Positions 1 through 8,930 of a stretch of DNA of 64,000 nucleotides are shown piece by piece. How positions within the stretch are numbered: the first letter of the stretch is position 1; each line of letters opens with the position of its first letter. A program made the translations under genes and the position numbers. The stretch comes from Bog-473 sp963809825 (GTDB lineage: Bacteria; Actinomycetota; Acidimicrobiia; Acidimicrobiales; RAAP-2), in assembly GCA_963809825.1 (NCBI GenBank), contig CAWELJ010000002.1:620001-684000 (forward strand), read 5' to 3'. The notes under the pieces were generated by a model. It was given only the letters and a program-made list of their open reading frames with translations, had not been told where the DNA came from and did not search any database.

Positions 1-275
1 CGGCTCTCGAGCGTTGGCCGGATCTCCTCGAGCAGATCGCGCACGATCTCGTGCTGGAGGCGCAGGAACGCCAGCGCCTCGTCGACCTGCTGTCGCAGGG
101 CCGCCACGTCCGTGCCCGTCTGGGTGACGAAGTGCTCCAAGTCGTCGATGCGCGCGAGGACCCGGCCGAGCTCGGTCTCGACCGTGTCGAACCGGCGGTC
201 CGTCGCGCCGGCGACCAGCCGCTGTGCCGGCGTGGTGAGCGCCGACCGGAGGGAGGGGCGGCTGTTCTCGACCAT
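1..275 (-). CDS. Unrecognised protein, N-terminal part (runs off window)
   Basis: The reading frame starts at an ATG at 275 and is open to the left edge, giving the first 91 residues (begins MVENSRPSLRSALTTPAQ). The visible part is polar and probably helical, with a stretch (DLEHFVTQTGTDVAALRQQVDEA is typical of its character only) that could form a coiled coil. No catalytic motif is visible and I do not recognise the family. It lies 27 bases downstream of the GDP-fucose synthase gene on the same strand, so it may be the next gene of a fucose or surface-glycan operon; that role is inferred from position alone. Confidence 0.55.
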   Translation of the reverse strand, partial: MVENSRPSLRSALTTPAQRLVAGATDRRFDTVETELGRVLARIDDLEHFVTQTGTDVAALRQQVDEALAFLRLQHEIVRDLLEEIRPTLES

Positions 276-302
276 GATCCGCCCAGGTTAGGACGCGCGG
301 CG

Positions 303-1244
303 TCAGGACCCGGAGCTGAGCTGGTCGCGATACCAGGCGATCGTCTCGGCCAACCCTTCGTCGAAGCCGGTACGAGCCTCGAAGCCGAACAGCTCGCGGG
401 CGCGGCTGGTGTCGAGGCGGCGGCTCGGTTGCCCATTCGGCTTCGTGGCGTCCCACAAGATGGTGCCCCTGTACCCCACGAGGGCGGCGACCTTTTCGGC
501 CAGGTCGCGAATGGATATCTCGGATCCCGATCCCACGTTCACGGGGTCGCCGCCGTCGTAGCGCTCCAGCGCCAGCCGGAAGGCCTCGGCGGCGTCGCGG
601 ACGTGAATGAATTCGCGGGTGGCGCTGCCGTCCCCCCAGAGGACGACCTCCGGCGACCCGCCGCGCTCCGCTTCCACGAAGCGCCGGATCATGGCCGGGA
701 TCACATGACTCGTCGCGAGGTCGAAGTTGTCCCCTGGGCCATAGAGGTTGACCACGAGGAGATGGACGGCGTTCATTCCGTACTGTTCGCGGTACGCCTG
801 GGACTGGACCAGCAGCATCTTCTTGGCGAGGCCGTAGGGGGCGTTGGTCTCCTCGGGGTAGCCACTCCACAGGTCCTCCTCACGGAACGGGACCTTCGTG
901 TACTTCGGGTAGGAGCACACCGTCCCCGCGACGACCACCTTGCCGACTCCGTGCGTGCGGCACGCCTCGAGGAGCTCGATGCCCATGATCGCGTTCTCGT
1001 AGAAGAACGACCCCGGTTCGGCGCGGTTTGCGCCGATACCGCCGGTTACCGCCGCGAGGTGCACCACCGCGTCGGGCGTCGTCGCGTCGAGGAGTCGGTC
1101 GATCTCCGGCCGTGATCGGAGGTCGCAGTCGGAGCTGCCGACTCCCGTGACGTTCGCCGACGCCGTTGCGAGCTCGCGTACTACGTTCCGCCCGAGGAAC
1201 CCCGTGCCCCCGGCCACGAGAACCCCGGCGCCGGTCAGCTCCAT
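303..1244 (-). CDS. fcl: GDP-L-fucose synthase (NAD-dependent epimerase/dehydratase family)
   Basis: Converts GDP-4-keto-6-deoxymannose to GDP-L-fucose by epimerisation and NADPH reduction in the cytoplasm. The 313-residue protein has the Rossmann motif GGTGFLG near residue 12 and the catalytic pair in YGLAK (Tyr137, Lys141), almost exactly where the E. coli enzyme has Tyr136 and Lys140. The YPKYTKVPFREEDLW and PEETNAPYGLAKK stretches are typical of GDP-fucose synthases rather than generic epimerases; the usual catalytic Ser region reads AGTVCSYP, with Thr108 at the expected place. The stop codon of the preceding fucosyltransferase overlaps its ATG (TGATG), so the two are translationally coupled. 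No GDP-mannose 4,6-dehydratase is in the window; it may lie beyond the left edge. Confidence 0.9.
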   Translation of the reverse strand: MELTGAGVLVAGGTGFLGRNVVRELATASANVTGVGSSDCDLRSRPEIDRLLDATTPDAVVHLAAVTGGIGANRAEPGSFFYENAIMGIELLEACRTHGVGKVVVAGTVCSYPKYTKVPFREEDLWSGYPEETNAPYGLAKKMLLVQSQAYREQYGMNAVHLLVVNLYGPGDNFDLATSHVIPAMIRRFVEAERGGSPEVVLWGDGSATREFIHVRDAAEAFRLALERYDGGDPVNVGSGSEISIRDLAEKVAALVGYRGTILWDATKPNGQPSRRLDTSRARELFGFEARTGFDEGLAETIAWYRDQLSSGS

Positions 1245-1957
1245 CAGGCAGCGTTCCCGGCGGCGCCGGGGACATCCAACAAGACGGAGTTGGCGGAGAC
1301 GAATCGGGGTTCGATCTGCTCGAAGGCCGGCCCCCACTCGCGGGGCATGACGGAGCGACCGCAACCGAGCCAGGCCCCCCACCACGAGAACGTGGAGTTG
1401 GCGATGATGTGCTCGTCGCACGCCGCCATGAGGAACAGGTCTTCGAAATCCCGGTTGTGCTCGACGAAGATGCAGTCGCCGGGGAGGTTGGCGCGGCACC
1501 AGCCGATGTCGTCGGAGAAGACGAGGTAGGGCCCTTGTGTCATCGACATCGCCTCGGCGTAGTACTCGACCGGGAGGTCGAGGAAGAAGCCGTCGTGTGC
1601 GAGGTAGTCGCCCTTGCGCACGTGGAGCGAGGTCTTGTGGGGCAACGCCAGGATCCCCTCGAAGCGCGATGACAGGCGCCTCCACACGTCAGGTCGGGGC
1701 GAGAAGCAGTCCCGGATGACGTCCTCGATGGCGGCGAAATTCCGAACGTCCTGGAGGTAGTCCATCCCGAGATCGTGGCTCCCGACGCCGGCCAGGTCCG
1801 GGAACAGTGAATCGGGGACACAGAAGTAGGCGCGGTAGCGCCAGAACGGGAAGGCGGCCGGCTCCCCGGCGGCATGTGCCATGCCGATGGTGCTCGCCAT
1901 CTGCCACAGCTGGTTCCCGAGTTGTCCGTTCCGTCCGAGGTTGCGGTAGGTGATCAT
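1244..1957 (-). CDS. Glycosyltransferase family 11 (alpha-1,2-fucosyltransferase-like)
   Basis: Predicted to transfer fucose from GDP-fucose to a surface glycan. Motifs of the family are present: LGNQLWQMAS at the N-terminus (donor-site start), HVRKGDY (the HxRxxD-type motif), YLVFSDD and IIANSTFSWWGAWLG near the C-terminus. I chose ATG 1957 because GT11 proteins begin directly with the strand leading into GGxGNQL; the frame stays open to an ATG at 2011 that would add 18 residues without homology. Length about 237 residues, slightly short for the family. Its last base overlaps the fcl start, so donor synthesis and transfer are encoded together, which supports the fucose assignment. The acceptor is unknown. 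Confidence 0.82.
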   Translation of the reverse strand: MITYRNLGRNGQLGNQLWQMASTIGMAHAAGEPAAFPFWRYRAYFCVPDSLFPDLAGVGSHDLGMDYLQDVRNFAAIEDVIRDCFSPRPDVWRRLSSRFEGILALPHKTSLHVRKGDYLAHDGFFLDLPVEYYAEAMSMTQGPYLVFSDDIGWCRANLPGDCIFVEHNRDFEDLFLMAACDEHIIANSTFSWWGAWLGCGRSVMPREWGPAFEQIEPRFVSANSVLLDVPGAAGNAA

Positions 1958-2067
1958 GCGTCCAGTCGTGTCATGGCCCGAGCGGTGGGATCCGGTGACC
2001 CGAGACGGCACGACAGGGTGGGATCCACTTCGCCGAGTATGGCCGTGACGCCCCGGTTTCGCACGTT

Positions 2068-2095
2068 TTCGACAATTGAGAACCGGACTTAATTA
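2068..2095 (+). promoter_or_regulatory. Possible promoter of the secreted DUF11 gene
   Basis: TTCGAC at 2068-2073 and TAATTA at 2090-2095 are separated by 16 bases in an AT-rich patch between two divergent genes. Matches to consensus are only partial, so this is a weak call. The rest of the 1958-2180 gap shows nothing else I can name. Confidence 0.25.
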
Positions 2096-2180
2096 CCAGA
2101 GACTTCGTGCGCAGCCTCCAACATAATGATCTCAAGATCACCTGGGGGGCGCGAGCCGTGAGGGTCGCGGGGAGGACGCC

Positions 2181-4853
2181 ATGTGGAGCGTGCAGCGCCG
2201 CCGTGCAGTGCGAACCCAGGTGGCACCCCCGGAAACGTCGAGGCCGGCTCTCCGCCACGGTCGCGTCGCGCGGGTCGCGGCGGTGGTGGGATCGTCCTTT
2301 CTGATCCTGAGCGCGGCCCCGATGCTCGGCATCTTGGGGGCCTCCGAGGCCGGCGGCACCACCACCACCGGTCCGCTCGGCGTGGCCATCGCCTCCTACA
2401 ACGGGGACGCCGTGACCTCGACGCCCAGCGAGGCCGCCCTCGCCGGCACCGACGTCACCGATCAGGTCACCGTCTCGAACACGACTTCGGGCGCGCAGAC
2501 GAACCTGTCGGTGCCGATCACCCTGCCGGCGAGCTTCACCTTGCACCCGGGCTCGGAGACGCCGAGCACGGGAACCACGGCGGTCGCCGCGAACGTCGTC
2601 ACCTGGACGATCCCGACCCTCGCCGCGGGGGCGTCGGCGACGCTCAGCTACACCGAGACCACCGATGCCCCGGCCGCGTTCGAGTCCGACACCACCTCGG
2701 CGTCGGCCACCAGCGACCAGAGCCCGACGGCCGGCCCGGTGTCGGCCGCCCTCGAGGTCGTCCCGGCCGCCGACCTCGCCATCGGGGTCAGCGACGGCAC
2801 CGACACCATCGCCCCCGGCGCGTCCGACACCTACACGATCACGCTGACCAACAACGGACCCTCACCCGTGACCAACGCCACCGTCTCGGACACGCTCGAT
2901 GCAGGCTTTGCTGCCATGTCCAGCATCGCCTCCATCGGTGGGACCACCTTCACCGACCTCGGCGGCGGTCAGTTCCAGTGGACCGGCGTCAACCTGCCGA
3001 GCGGGGCCAGCGCGACGTTCATGCTGATCGGGACCGTGCCCTCTCCTCTGGCCGCTGGCAGTGCCTTCGTGAGCCTGGCCACTGTCTCGTTACAACCGGA
3101 CCAGGTCGACACGGACGCCGTCACCAATGCCATCGACTCCGATGCTGTGTCGGGCACCACCACCACCGGTCCGCTCGGCGTGGCCATCGCCTCCTACAAC
3201 GGGGACGCCGTGACCTCGACGCCCAGCGAGGCCGCCCTCGCCGGCACCGACGTCACCGATCAGGTCACCGTCTCGAACACGACTTCGGGCGCGCAGACGA
3301 ACCTGTCGGTGCCGATCACCCTGCCGGCGAGCTTCACCTTGCACCCGGGCTCGGAGACGCCGAGCACGGGAACCACGGCGGTCGCCGCGAACGTCGTCAC
3401 CTGGACGATCCCGACCCTCGCCGCGGGGGCGTCGGCGACGCTCAGCTACACCGAGACCACCGATGCCCCGGCCGCGTTCGAGTCCGACACCACCTCGGCG
3501 TCGGCCACCAGCGACCAGAGCCCGACGGCCGGCCCGGTGTCGGCCGCCCTCGAGGTCGTCCCGGCCGCCGACCTCGCCATCGGGGTCAGCGACGGCACCG
3601 ACACCATCGCCCCCGGCGCGTCCGACACCTACACGATCACGCTGACCAACAACGGACCCTCACCCGTGACCAACGCCACCGTCTCGGACACGCTCAACGC
3701 CGGGTTCGCCGCACTCTTCTCCGTGAGTTCCATCGGCGGGACCACCTTCGCCGACCTCGGCGGTGGTCAGTTCCAGTGGACCGGCGTCAACCTGCCGAGC
3801 GGGGCCAGCGCGACCTTCACCTCCATGGGGACGGTGTCCTCCAGCCTCACTTCGGGCAGCGCCTTCGTGAGCCTGGCCACGGTCTCGCTGGCCCCCGACC
3901 AGGTCGGCACGGGCACCGCTTCGAGCGCCATCGACTCGGACGCCGTGCTCCTCCTTCCGCAGTCCATCAATTTCACACCGCCGGCTCTGGGCATTGCAGG
4001 CCAATCGGCCACGCTCTCGGCGACGGGTGGTGCGTCCGGCAACCCCGTGGTCTTCTCGCTTGACCCGTCGAGTGGAGCGGGTGTGTGCAGCGTGTCGGGG
4101 GTGGACGGCGCCACGCTCTCCTACGGCCAGGCAGGCACGTGTGTCGTCGATGCCGACCAGGCTGGCAACGCCAGTTATGGAGCGGCGCCGACGGTGACCG
4201 GCACCATCACGGTCGACCAGACGCCAGCGTTCACGCTCGACGCGCCGCCGACCGTGGGAACGGTGGGCCAGGAGTATGCCTACACGTTCGCGGCGAGCGG
4301 GGTACCCGCTCCGACGTACTCGCTCGCTTCCGGTGCCCCGTCCTGGCTGACGCTCGATGCCGCCAGCGGCGCCCTCTCCGGAGTGCCGCCTGCGGGCACC
4401 ACGACCTTCACCTATTCCGTGGTCGCCACCAACAGCGCCGGGAATGCAGCGACGGCGCCGTTCGCCGTGACCGTGTCCCCGGGTACGACCTCCAACGAAT
4501 CGGACATCTCGGCATCGCTCTCGTGTCCGGTGACCGTGACGTACGAGGCGGTGGCCAGCTGCACGCTCACGGTCGCCAACGCCGGGCCCGCCACGGCGAG
4601 GTTCGTCGCGGCCGGCATCAGCCTCCCGCATCGGTTCTGGCGGCTGTCCGCCACGCCCGGCGGCTTCTGGTTCGGCCATACGGGCGTGTGGTTCCTCCGC
4701 TCGTTGCCCCCGGGCTCCTCTGCGTCCTACACCGTCAGCTTCCGGGCCTCGAGGCTCGGTGCGGGTTGGGTGTGGGCGGCCGGCATGTCCCGGAGCCCGG
4801 ACCCGGACCACGCCAACAACACGGCGTCGGCCACGGTCACGGTCACCCCGTAG
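2181..4853 (+). CDS. Secreted DUF11/Ig-like repeat protein
   Basis: An 890-residue exported protein. A twin-Arg-free, long signal region (residues 1 to about 57) has a basic start, a hydrophobic core VAAVVGSSFLILSAAPML and small residues before the mature part. Two copies of a 266-residue unit follow (from about residues 59 and 325), each containing a DUF11-type beta domain (pattern LAIGVSDG...YTITLTNNGPSPVTNATVSDTL). Then come a bacterial Ig-like segment (QSINFTPPALGIAGQSA, about 593-680), a He_PIG-type putative Ig domain (about 683-770, SWLTLDAASGALSGVPP) and a last DUF11-like domain. No LPxTG or C-terminal membrane helix is seen, so it is probably secreted or loosely wall bound. ATG 2181 is preceded by GGGGAGG at 5 bases. 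Function (adhesion, surface layer) is not known. Confidence 0.8.
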   Translation: MWSVQRRRAVRTQVAPPETSRPALRHGRVARVAAVVGSSFLILSAAPMLGILGASEAGGTTTTGPLGVAIASYNGDAVTSTPSEAALAGTDVTDQVTVSNTTSGAQTNLSVPITLPASFTLHPGSETPSTGTTAVAANVVTWTIPTLAAGASATLSYTETTDAPAAFESDTTSASATSDQSPTAGPVSAALEVVPAADLAIGVSDGTDTIAPGASDTYTITLTNNGPSPVTNATVSDTLDAGFAAMSSIASIGGTTFTDLGGGQFQWTGVNLPSGASATFMLIGTVPSPLAAGSAFVSLATVSLQPDQVDTDAVTNAIDSDAVSGTTTTGPLGVAIASYNGDAVTSTPSEAALAGTDVTDQVTVSNTTSGAQTNLSVPITLPASFTLHPGSETPSTGTTAVAANVVTWTIPTLAAGASATLSYTETTDAPAAFESDTTSASATSDQSPTAGPVSAALEVVPAADLAIGVSDGTDTIAPGASDTYTITLTNNGPSPVTNATVSDTLNAGFAALFSVSSIGGTTFADLGGGQFQWTGVNLPSGASATFTSMGTVSSSLTSGSAFVSLATVSLAPDQVGTGTASSAIDSDAVLLLPQSINFTPPALGIAGQSATLSATGGASGNPVVFSLDPSSGAGVCSVSGVDGATLSYGQAGTCVVDADQAGNASYGAAPTVTGTITVDQTPAFTLDAPPTVGTVGQEYAYTFAASGVPAPTYSLASGAPSWLTLDAASGALSGVPPAGTTTFTYSVVATNSAGNAATAPFAVTVSPGTTSNESDISASLSCPVTVTYEAVASCTLTVANAGPATARFVAAGISLPHRFWRLSATPGGFWFGHTGVWFLRSLPPGSSASYTVSFRASRLGAGWVWAAGMSRSPDPDHANNTASATVTVTP
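2355..2897 (+). repeat. Perfect 543-bp direct repeat, copy 1 (in DUF11 gene)
   Basis: This stretch recurs at 3153-3695 with an offset of 798 bp, and I see no base differences between the copies up to 2897/3695, where they diverge (gat gca versus aac gcc). The remaining 255 bases of the 798-bp period are similar but clearly diverged. Confidence 0.9.
3153..3695 (+). repeat. Perfect 543-bp direct repeat, copy 2 (in DUF11 gene)
   Basis: Second copy of the 2355-2897 repeat, in the same reading frame (798 bp = 266 codons). Identity at every base, including synonymous positions, next to a diverged remainder suggests recent recombination or gene conversion rather than an old duplication, or an assembly artefact. 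Confidence 0.9.
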
Positions 4854-4995
4854 CCGACGGGGAGGTGGCGCGATCCCAGACCGTGACGCCGACGCGGGTC
4901 CGAGCCTCTCGCCGTGACCGTCTGTCGTCACCGCACAACCTGCTCTGGCGGCCCGACACAGCGCGGGCACCCGTCCAGTGAGGTGCGACCCGCGC

Positions 4996-5790
4996 TCAGG
5001 CGAACCGGAGGGCGACCGCCTCCGCCCGAGCGCGGTAGCCAGCACCGAACAACACGGCGTGTACCAGAAGGGGGGAGAGTTGGAACAGGGCCACGCGGTC
5101 CTCCCACCCCGTGTCCATGGGCTGCACCTCCACGTAGGAGCGGAGCAGCCGTTCGGGTACCCGACCGAAGAGGTCCAGCATGGCCAGGTCTTCTTCGGGG
5201 TGGCCACCATGGACCGAGGGGTCGATCAGCCACGATCTGCCGTCGGTGCCGAACAGGACATTGCCCCACCACAGGTCGCCGTGCACCAGTGCCGGACCGC
5301 TCGGTGGCAGCAGGTCCGGGAGCCGGTCGGCCACGCGGCCGACGAGGGCGTCGAGTTCGGCTCGGGCGGCGAGCTCGCGGAGGCGGGCGCCGTAGAAGGC
5401 GGCGCCGTCGGGCCGGAGCGAAGGGTCGACCCGGCAATCACCGATCCACGACGAACCGCCTCCCCAGGCTTCGAAGGGAGCCCGGTGCAGGGTTGCCAGC
5501 GCACGGCCGAGTGCCTCTTCGTGTTCGGGGCCGCGTGACGTCTGCGTGACCAAGCCGGTCACGAGGAGGTCGGACTCGACCAGGACGATCTCGGGGACCG
5601 GCGGCGCCCCCGGAACCCCACGCAGTTGCCTCAGCCCGTCCGCCTCGTCCCGGGCGCCCGGACCGACCTTCGCAACGAAGCTGCGCGTGCCGGCCTCGAC
5701 CACCCAGGCGCGACCGCCGAGCGGCCTCGGCGGTCTAGCCGGCCCGACGACACGAACGAGGCGCTCGAGCCAGAATGGCGACGAGCCCAC
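4996..5790 (-). CDS. Fructosamine/ketosamine-3-kinase family protein
   Basis: A 264-residue kinase-like protein expected to phosphorylate sugar adducts on amines (protein deglycation) or a related small substrate. The C-terminal half has the family signature: VHGDLWWGNVLF (catalytic loop Asp), then LIDPSVHGGHPEEDLAML (metal-binding Asp plus the GHxExDLAM motif typical of fructosamine kinases). The N-terminal half has a short ATP-lobe with FVAKVG. The frame is open to an ATG at 5913, but GTG 5790 is preceded by GGAGG at 8 bases and begins just before the conserved domain, so I chose it. It is divergent from the hydrolase at 5954; the substrate cannot be read from sequence. Confidence 0.8.
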   Translation of the reverse strand: MGSSPFWLERLVRVVGPARPPRPLGGRAWVVEAGTRSFVAKVGPGARDEADGLRQLRGVPGAPPVPEIVLVESDLLVTGLVTQTSRGPEHEEALGRALATLHRAPFEAWGGGSSWIGDCRVDPSLRPDGAAFYGARLRELAARAELDALVGRVADRLPDLLPPSGPALVHGDLWWGNVLFGTDGRSWLIDPSVHGGHPEEDLAMLDLFGRVPERLLRSYVEVQPMDTGWEDRVALFQLSPLLVHAVLFGAGYRARAEAVALRFA

Positions 5791-5953
5791 GTCAGGGACC
5801 TCCGATCGGGGTGGGATGCCCGGCTGGCCCGGGATGGTCGACGGGGGCATCGGACACCCCATCACTCTTCCATTGCGCCCCGATGTCCGATGTCCGATGG
5901 TCGAGGCCGGCACCCGCAGCGACTGCGGCGGGATCGTCGAGCAAGATGGCGCT

Positions 5954-6529
5954 GTGACCGGACCAGGACCTGTCGGCCTCGTGCTGACTCCGGGCGCCAG
6001 CGCCGGGAGGGATCAGTCCTCGCTGGTGGCGATCGACCAGGAGGCGACCCGTCTCGGCATGGCGGTCGAGCGAGTCGAGTTCCCTGGCCGGACAGCGGGG
6101 AGACGCCGTCCCGACCCGCAGGAGGTATGCATCGCGACGGTGCGCGGCGCGACGGTGCAGTTGGCGGAGAGACTCCGCGTCCCGACCAACAAGCTGGCCA
6201 TCGGCGGTCGTTCCATGGGTGGTCGGATGTGCTCCCTGGCCGCCGCCGGGGGATTGGAGGTCGCCGCCCTCGTCCTCGTCAGCTACCCGCTGCACCCACC
6301 GGGAAAACCGGATCGCCTGCGGACGGCGCACTTTCCCGATTTGCGCGTGCCGTGCCTCTTCGTATCGGGCACGCGAGATGCCTTCGGGACCCCCGCCGAG
6401 CTCGAGCGCGAGACCGCAGCCATTCCCGGACCGGTCACGCGTGAGTTCGTCGACGGGGACCACGCACTGCGGAAGCGGGACAGCGAGGTCGCCGACATCG
6501 TGTCTCGGTGGTTGGCCGAGCAGACCTGA
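5954..6529 (+). CDS. Alpha/beta hydrolase, KANL3/Tex30-like
   Basis: A small 191-residue single-domain hydrolase. It starts with VGLVLTPGASAGRDQ, like the oxyanion-hole strand of the KANL3/Tex30 (dienelactone-hydrolase-related) group, has the nucleophile elbow GGRSMGGRM, the acid in SGTRDAFGTP and a final His in DGDHALRKR, so the Ser-Asp-His triad is complete. The substrate is unknown. GTG 5954 fits the domain start; an in-frame ATG at 5897 would add 19 residues of no recognisable character. The ribosome-binding site is weak for both. It is transcribed away from the fructosamine kinase gene. Confidence 0.72.
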   Translation: MTGPGPVGLVLTPGASAGRDQSSLVAIDQEATRLGMAVERVEFPGRTAGRRRPDPQEVCIATVRGATVQLAERLRVPTNKLAIGGRSMGGRMCSLAAAGGLEVAALVLVSYPLHPPGKPDRLRTAHFPDLRVPCLFVSGTRDAFGTPAELERETAAIPGPVTREFVDGDHALRKRDSEVADIVSRWLAEQT

Positions 6530-6551
6530 AGCGCAAAGACGAGGCGGGCGC

Positions 6552-8930
6552 TCAGGCTTCGCCGAGGGCCACGTCTGAGCCGGCGCGGAGTGCCAGCCGT
6601 TCGGGCGACCGCAGGTCTGTCACATTCCGTGGACGTGTCCCGCGGGACGGGAAGGAGAGTTGGTCCGCTGCTTTGGGTTCACCCAGGAAGAAGCCCTGTG
6701 CGAGGTCACAGCCGAGCGCAATCAGCGCTTCGTAGGTGTCGACGTCCTCGACCCCCTCCGCGACCACGCGGAGACCCAGGGAGTGACCGAGTTCGATCGT
6801 TGCGCGCACGACCGCCGCCCCCTTTTGATTGTCGGCCGACGCAACGTCCCGGATGAGCTCGCGGTCGATCTTCAGCTCACCCACCGCGAGATCACTCACG
6901 TAGGCCAGCGAGGAGAACCCAGTGCCGAAGTCGTCGATCGACACGGTCAGACCGAGGTCGTGGAGCCGTTGGACGACTTGGCGCGCGCGCTGGCGATCGG
7001 CCATCAGGGTGGTCTCGGTGATCTCCAGGATCAGAGCCTCCGCCCCCAGCCGGTTGCGAGCGAGCAAGAACCGGATACGGTTGGGGAGTTCGACGTCGAG
7101 AAGGCTGGTCGTCGACAAGTTGACCGACACCGCGACGCGGTGGCCCGCGGCGTGCCAACGCGCGCATTCGGCGAGAGCCGAGTCCAGGACCAGGTCGGTC
7201 AGCGGCTTGACGAGCCCGGCTTCCTCGGCCAGGGGGAGAAACTCTGTTGGCCTGATCAGGCCGAGCTCGGGGTGCGGCCACCGCAGCAGCGCCTCCACCG
7301 CCGGAACCTCGCCCGTGCGCAGATCGAACTGAGGCTGGAACCACAGCTGGAGCGTGCGCGCCTCAATGGCCTGGCGCAGCTGGTGGATCCGCTGCATCCG
7401 GTTCAGGCCGTCGTCCGCCCCCTGTTCGTACACGTCGAACGGTCGGCGGGCAACCTTGGCTCGGTACATCGCTACATCCGCGCACCGGAACAGTTCCGCA
7501 CTGGTCCGCGCATGATCGGGAGCGACGGCGATGCCGATGCTCGCGCTGAGGTACAGGCTTGCCACGTCCAGCTGGAATGACTCCTCGAGCTGCGATGTGA
7601 TGCGCTCGGCGACGGTGCTGGCATAGTCCACGTCGGCTTCCGTCAGGACGACACCGAACTCGTCGCCACCGAGACGGGCGAGGACATCGGAGCTCCGGAG
7701 GATGCCTTGAATGCGCGGACCCAGACGAGTCAGGATCTGGTCCCCAACCGGATGACCGAACGAGTCGTTGATCTCCTTGAAGTGGTTGAGATCGATCAGC
7801 AGCAACGCGAGGCGTTCGTCACGGTCCACCTCGGCGACGCGGGCGAAGAATTCCTCGAGGACACCCATCAGGTACCGCCGGTTCCCGAGGCCGGTGAGCT
7901 CGTCGGTCAGCGCCTCGCGCTTCCTCGACTCGTTGAGGGTGGTGAGGTCCCGAAAAGAGAGCAACAGCCGGCCCAGCACGACGAGCAGCGTGATCCCTGC
8001 CAGCACCACGGCCAACCGGCCCACGTGGTTCAGTGAGCCGCGGAAGAGTACGACCAACCCGCAGGTCGCCCCGATTGCCGGGAGCACGAATCGGGGACGG
8101 ATCAGGCTGGACCGGACAGAGTTGGTGGAGCGCTGCCACATTGCCAGTGAGATCAGGAAGATCGAAGCCGGCCATGTGGCGTCGAGAATGGTTCCCACCT
8201 GATAGGTGTTCGCCGATGTCTGGAAGAGGTAGATGGTGTCACCGACCGCCTCGAGTGCACAGCCGAGGGCGAGTATCAGCCACATTGCATTCCGCCATGA
8301 CGGGAGCATTGCCAGGGCGCCGACCACCATGGCGAGCAGAATCAGGTCCCCGATCGGATACGCGAAAAGCGTGATGACGGTCAGCGGAGGCCCGCTCACG
8401 TCCCGCGCGATCGTGTCGAAGGCGAACGCGGCGACGACGGCCGCAGCTCCCAGACCCGTCATGATGCCGTCGAGCCATGCGGTCAGCGGCTGCTTCCTGA
8501 CCTCGACCCGCATCAGCAGGATGATGGCCACACACGCCAGTGGGTAGAACAGGAGGTAGAACAGGTCGGCTGGGGATGGGGTGGTCGGGTTGCCGCCGCC
8601 CAACGTCTCGGCGCTCCAGAGGACGTCTCCGAGCGACCAGGCCAGGAGTCCGGCACCGAGCGTGATCGCCACCGGCCGAAGCGGGCCGCCGATGAACGCC
8701 CGGGCGATGCAGAGCAGGGCGACGACGACTTCGAACCCGTCGATGGCCCAGTTGTTCAAGAAGGACGACTCGCTGCTGTTCCGAAACACAACGAGCATCA
8801 CCACGTACGCGGCCAGCACTGCACCGAGCACCCCGTAGGTGATGGTGATCCCGAGCGCCCTCGGCGCGCCCTCACCCTGCCGGCGGCCCGCCGGCAGCGA
8901 CACGAGAGTGATCCCCTGACCCGCCTCCAC
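6552..8930 (-). CDS. Membrane-bound GGDEF-EAL protein (c-di-GMP turnover)
   Basis: A 792-residue protein. The first ~330 residues hold about 9-10 hydrophobic helices (a 7TM/MASE-like sensor region I cannot name more exactly). A GGDEF domain follows (about 340-505) with an intact LGGDEF active site and an RSSD inhibitory I-site five residues upstream, then an EAL domain (about 515-770) with VEALLRW, the NLS and ITETTLM segments, DDFGTGFSSLAYV, the KID lysine and VVAEGVE. Both catalytic sets look complete, so it could make and/or degrade cyclic di-GMP; the direction cannot be told from sequence. The start is a GTG at 8930. It is a single-gene unit facing away from the amidohydrolase. Confidence 0.9.
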   Translation of the reverse strand: MEAGQGITLVSLPAGRRQGEGAPRALGITITYGVLGAVLAAYVVMLVVFRNSSESSFLNNWAIDGFEVVVALLCIARAFIGGPLRPVAITLGAGLLAWSLGDVLWSAETLGGGNPTTPSPADLFYLLFYPLACVAIILLMRVEVRKQPLTAWLDGIMTGLGAAAVVAAFAFDTIARDVSGPPLTVITLFAYPIGDLILLAMVVGALAMLPSWRNAMWLILALGCALEAVGDTIYLFQTSANTYQVGTILDATWPASIFLISLAMWQRSTNSVRSSLIRPRFVLPAIGATCGLVVLFRGSLNHVGRLAVVLAGITLLVVLGRLLLSFRDLTTLNESRKREALTDELTGLGNRRYLMGVLEEFFARVAEVDRDERLALLLIDLNHFKEINDSFGHPVGDQILTRLGPRIQGILRSSDVLARLGGDEFGVVLTEADVDYASTVAERITSQLEESFQLDVASLYLSASIGIAVAPDHARTSAELFRCADVAMYRAKVARRPFDVYEQGADDGLNRMQRIHQLRQAIEARTLQLWFQPQFDLRTGEVPAVEALLRWPHPELGLIRPTEFLPLAEEAGLVKPLTDLVLDSALAECARWHAAGHRVAVSVNLSTTSLLDVELPNRIRFLLARNRLGAEALILEITETTLMADRQRARQVVQRLHDLGLTVSIDDFGTGFSSLAYVSDLAVGELKIDRELIRDVASADNQKGAAVVRATIELGHSLGLRVVAEGVEDVDTYEALIALGCDLAQGFFLGEPKAADQLSFPSRGTRPRNVTDLRSPERLALRAGSDVALGEA

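Noticed and set aside
51..1115. Plus-strand 354-residue frame at the left edge
   Set aside because: Antisense to GDP-fucose synthase and the partial gene before it; no domain.
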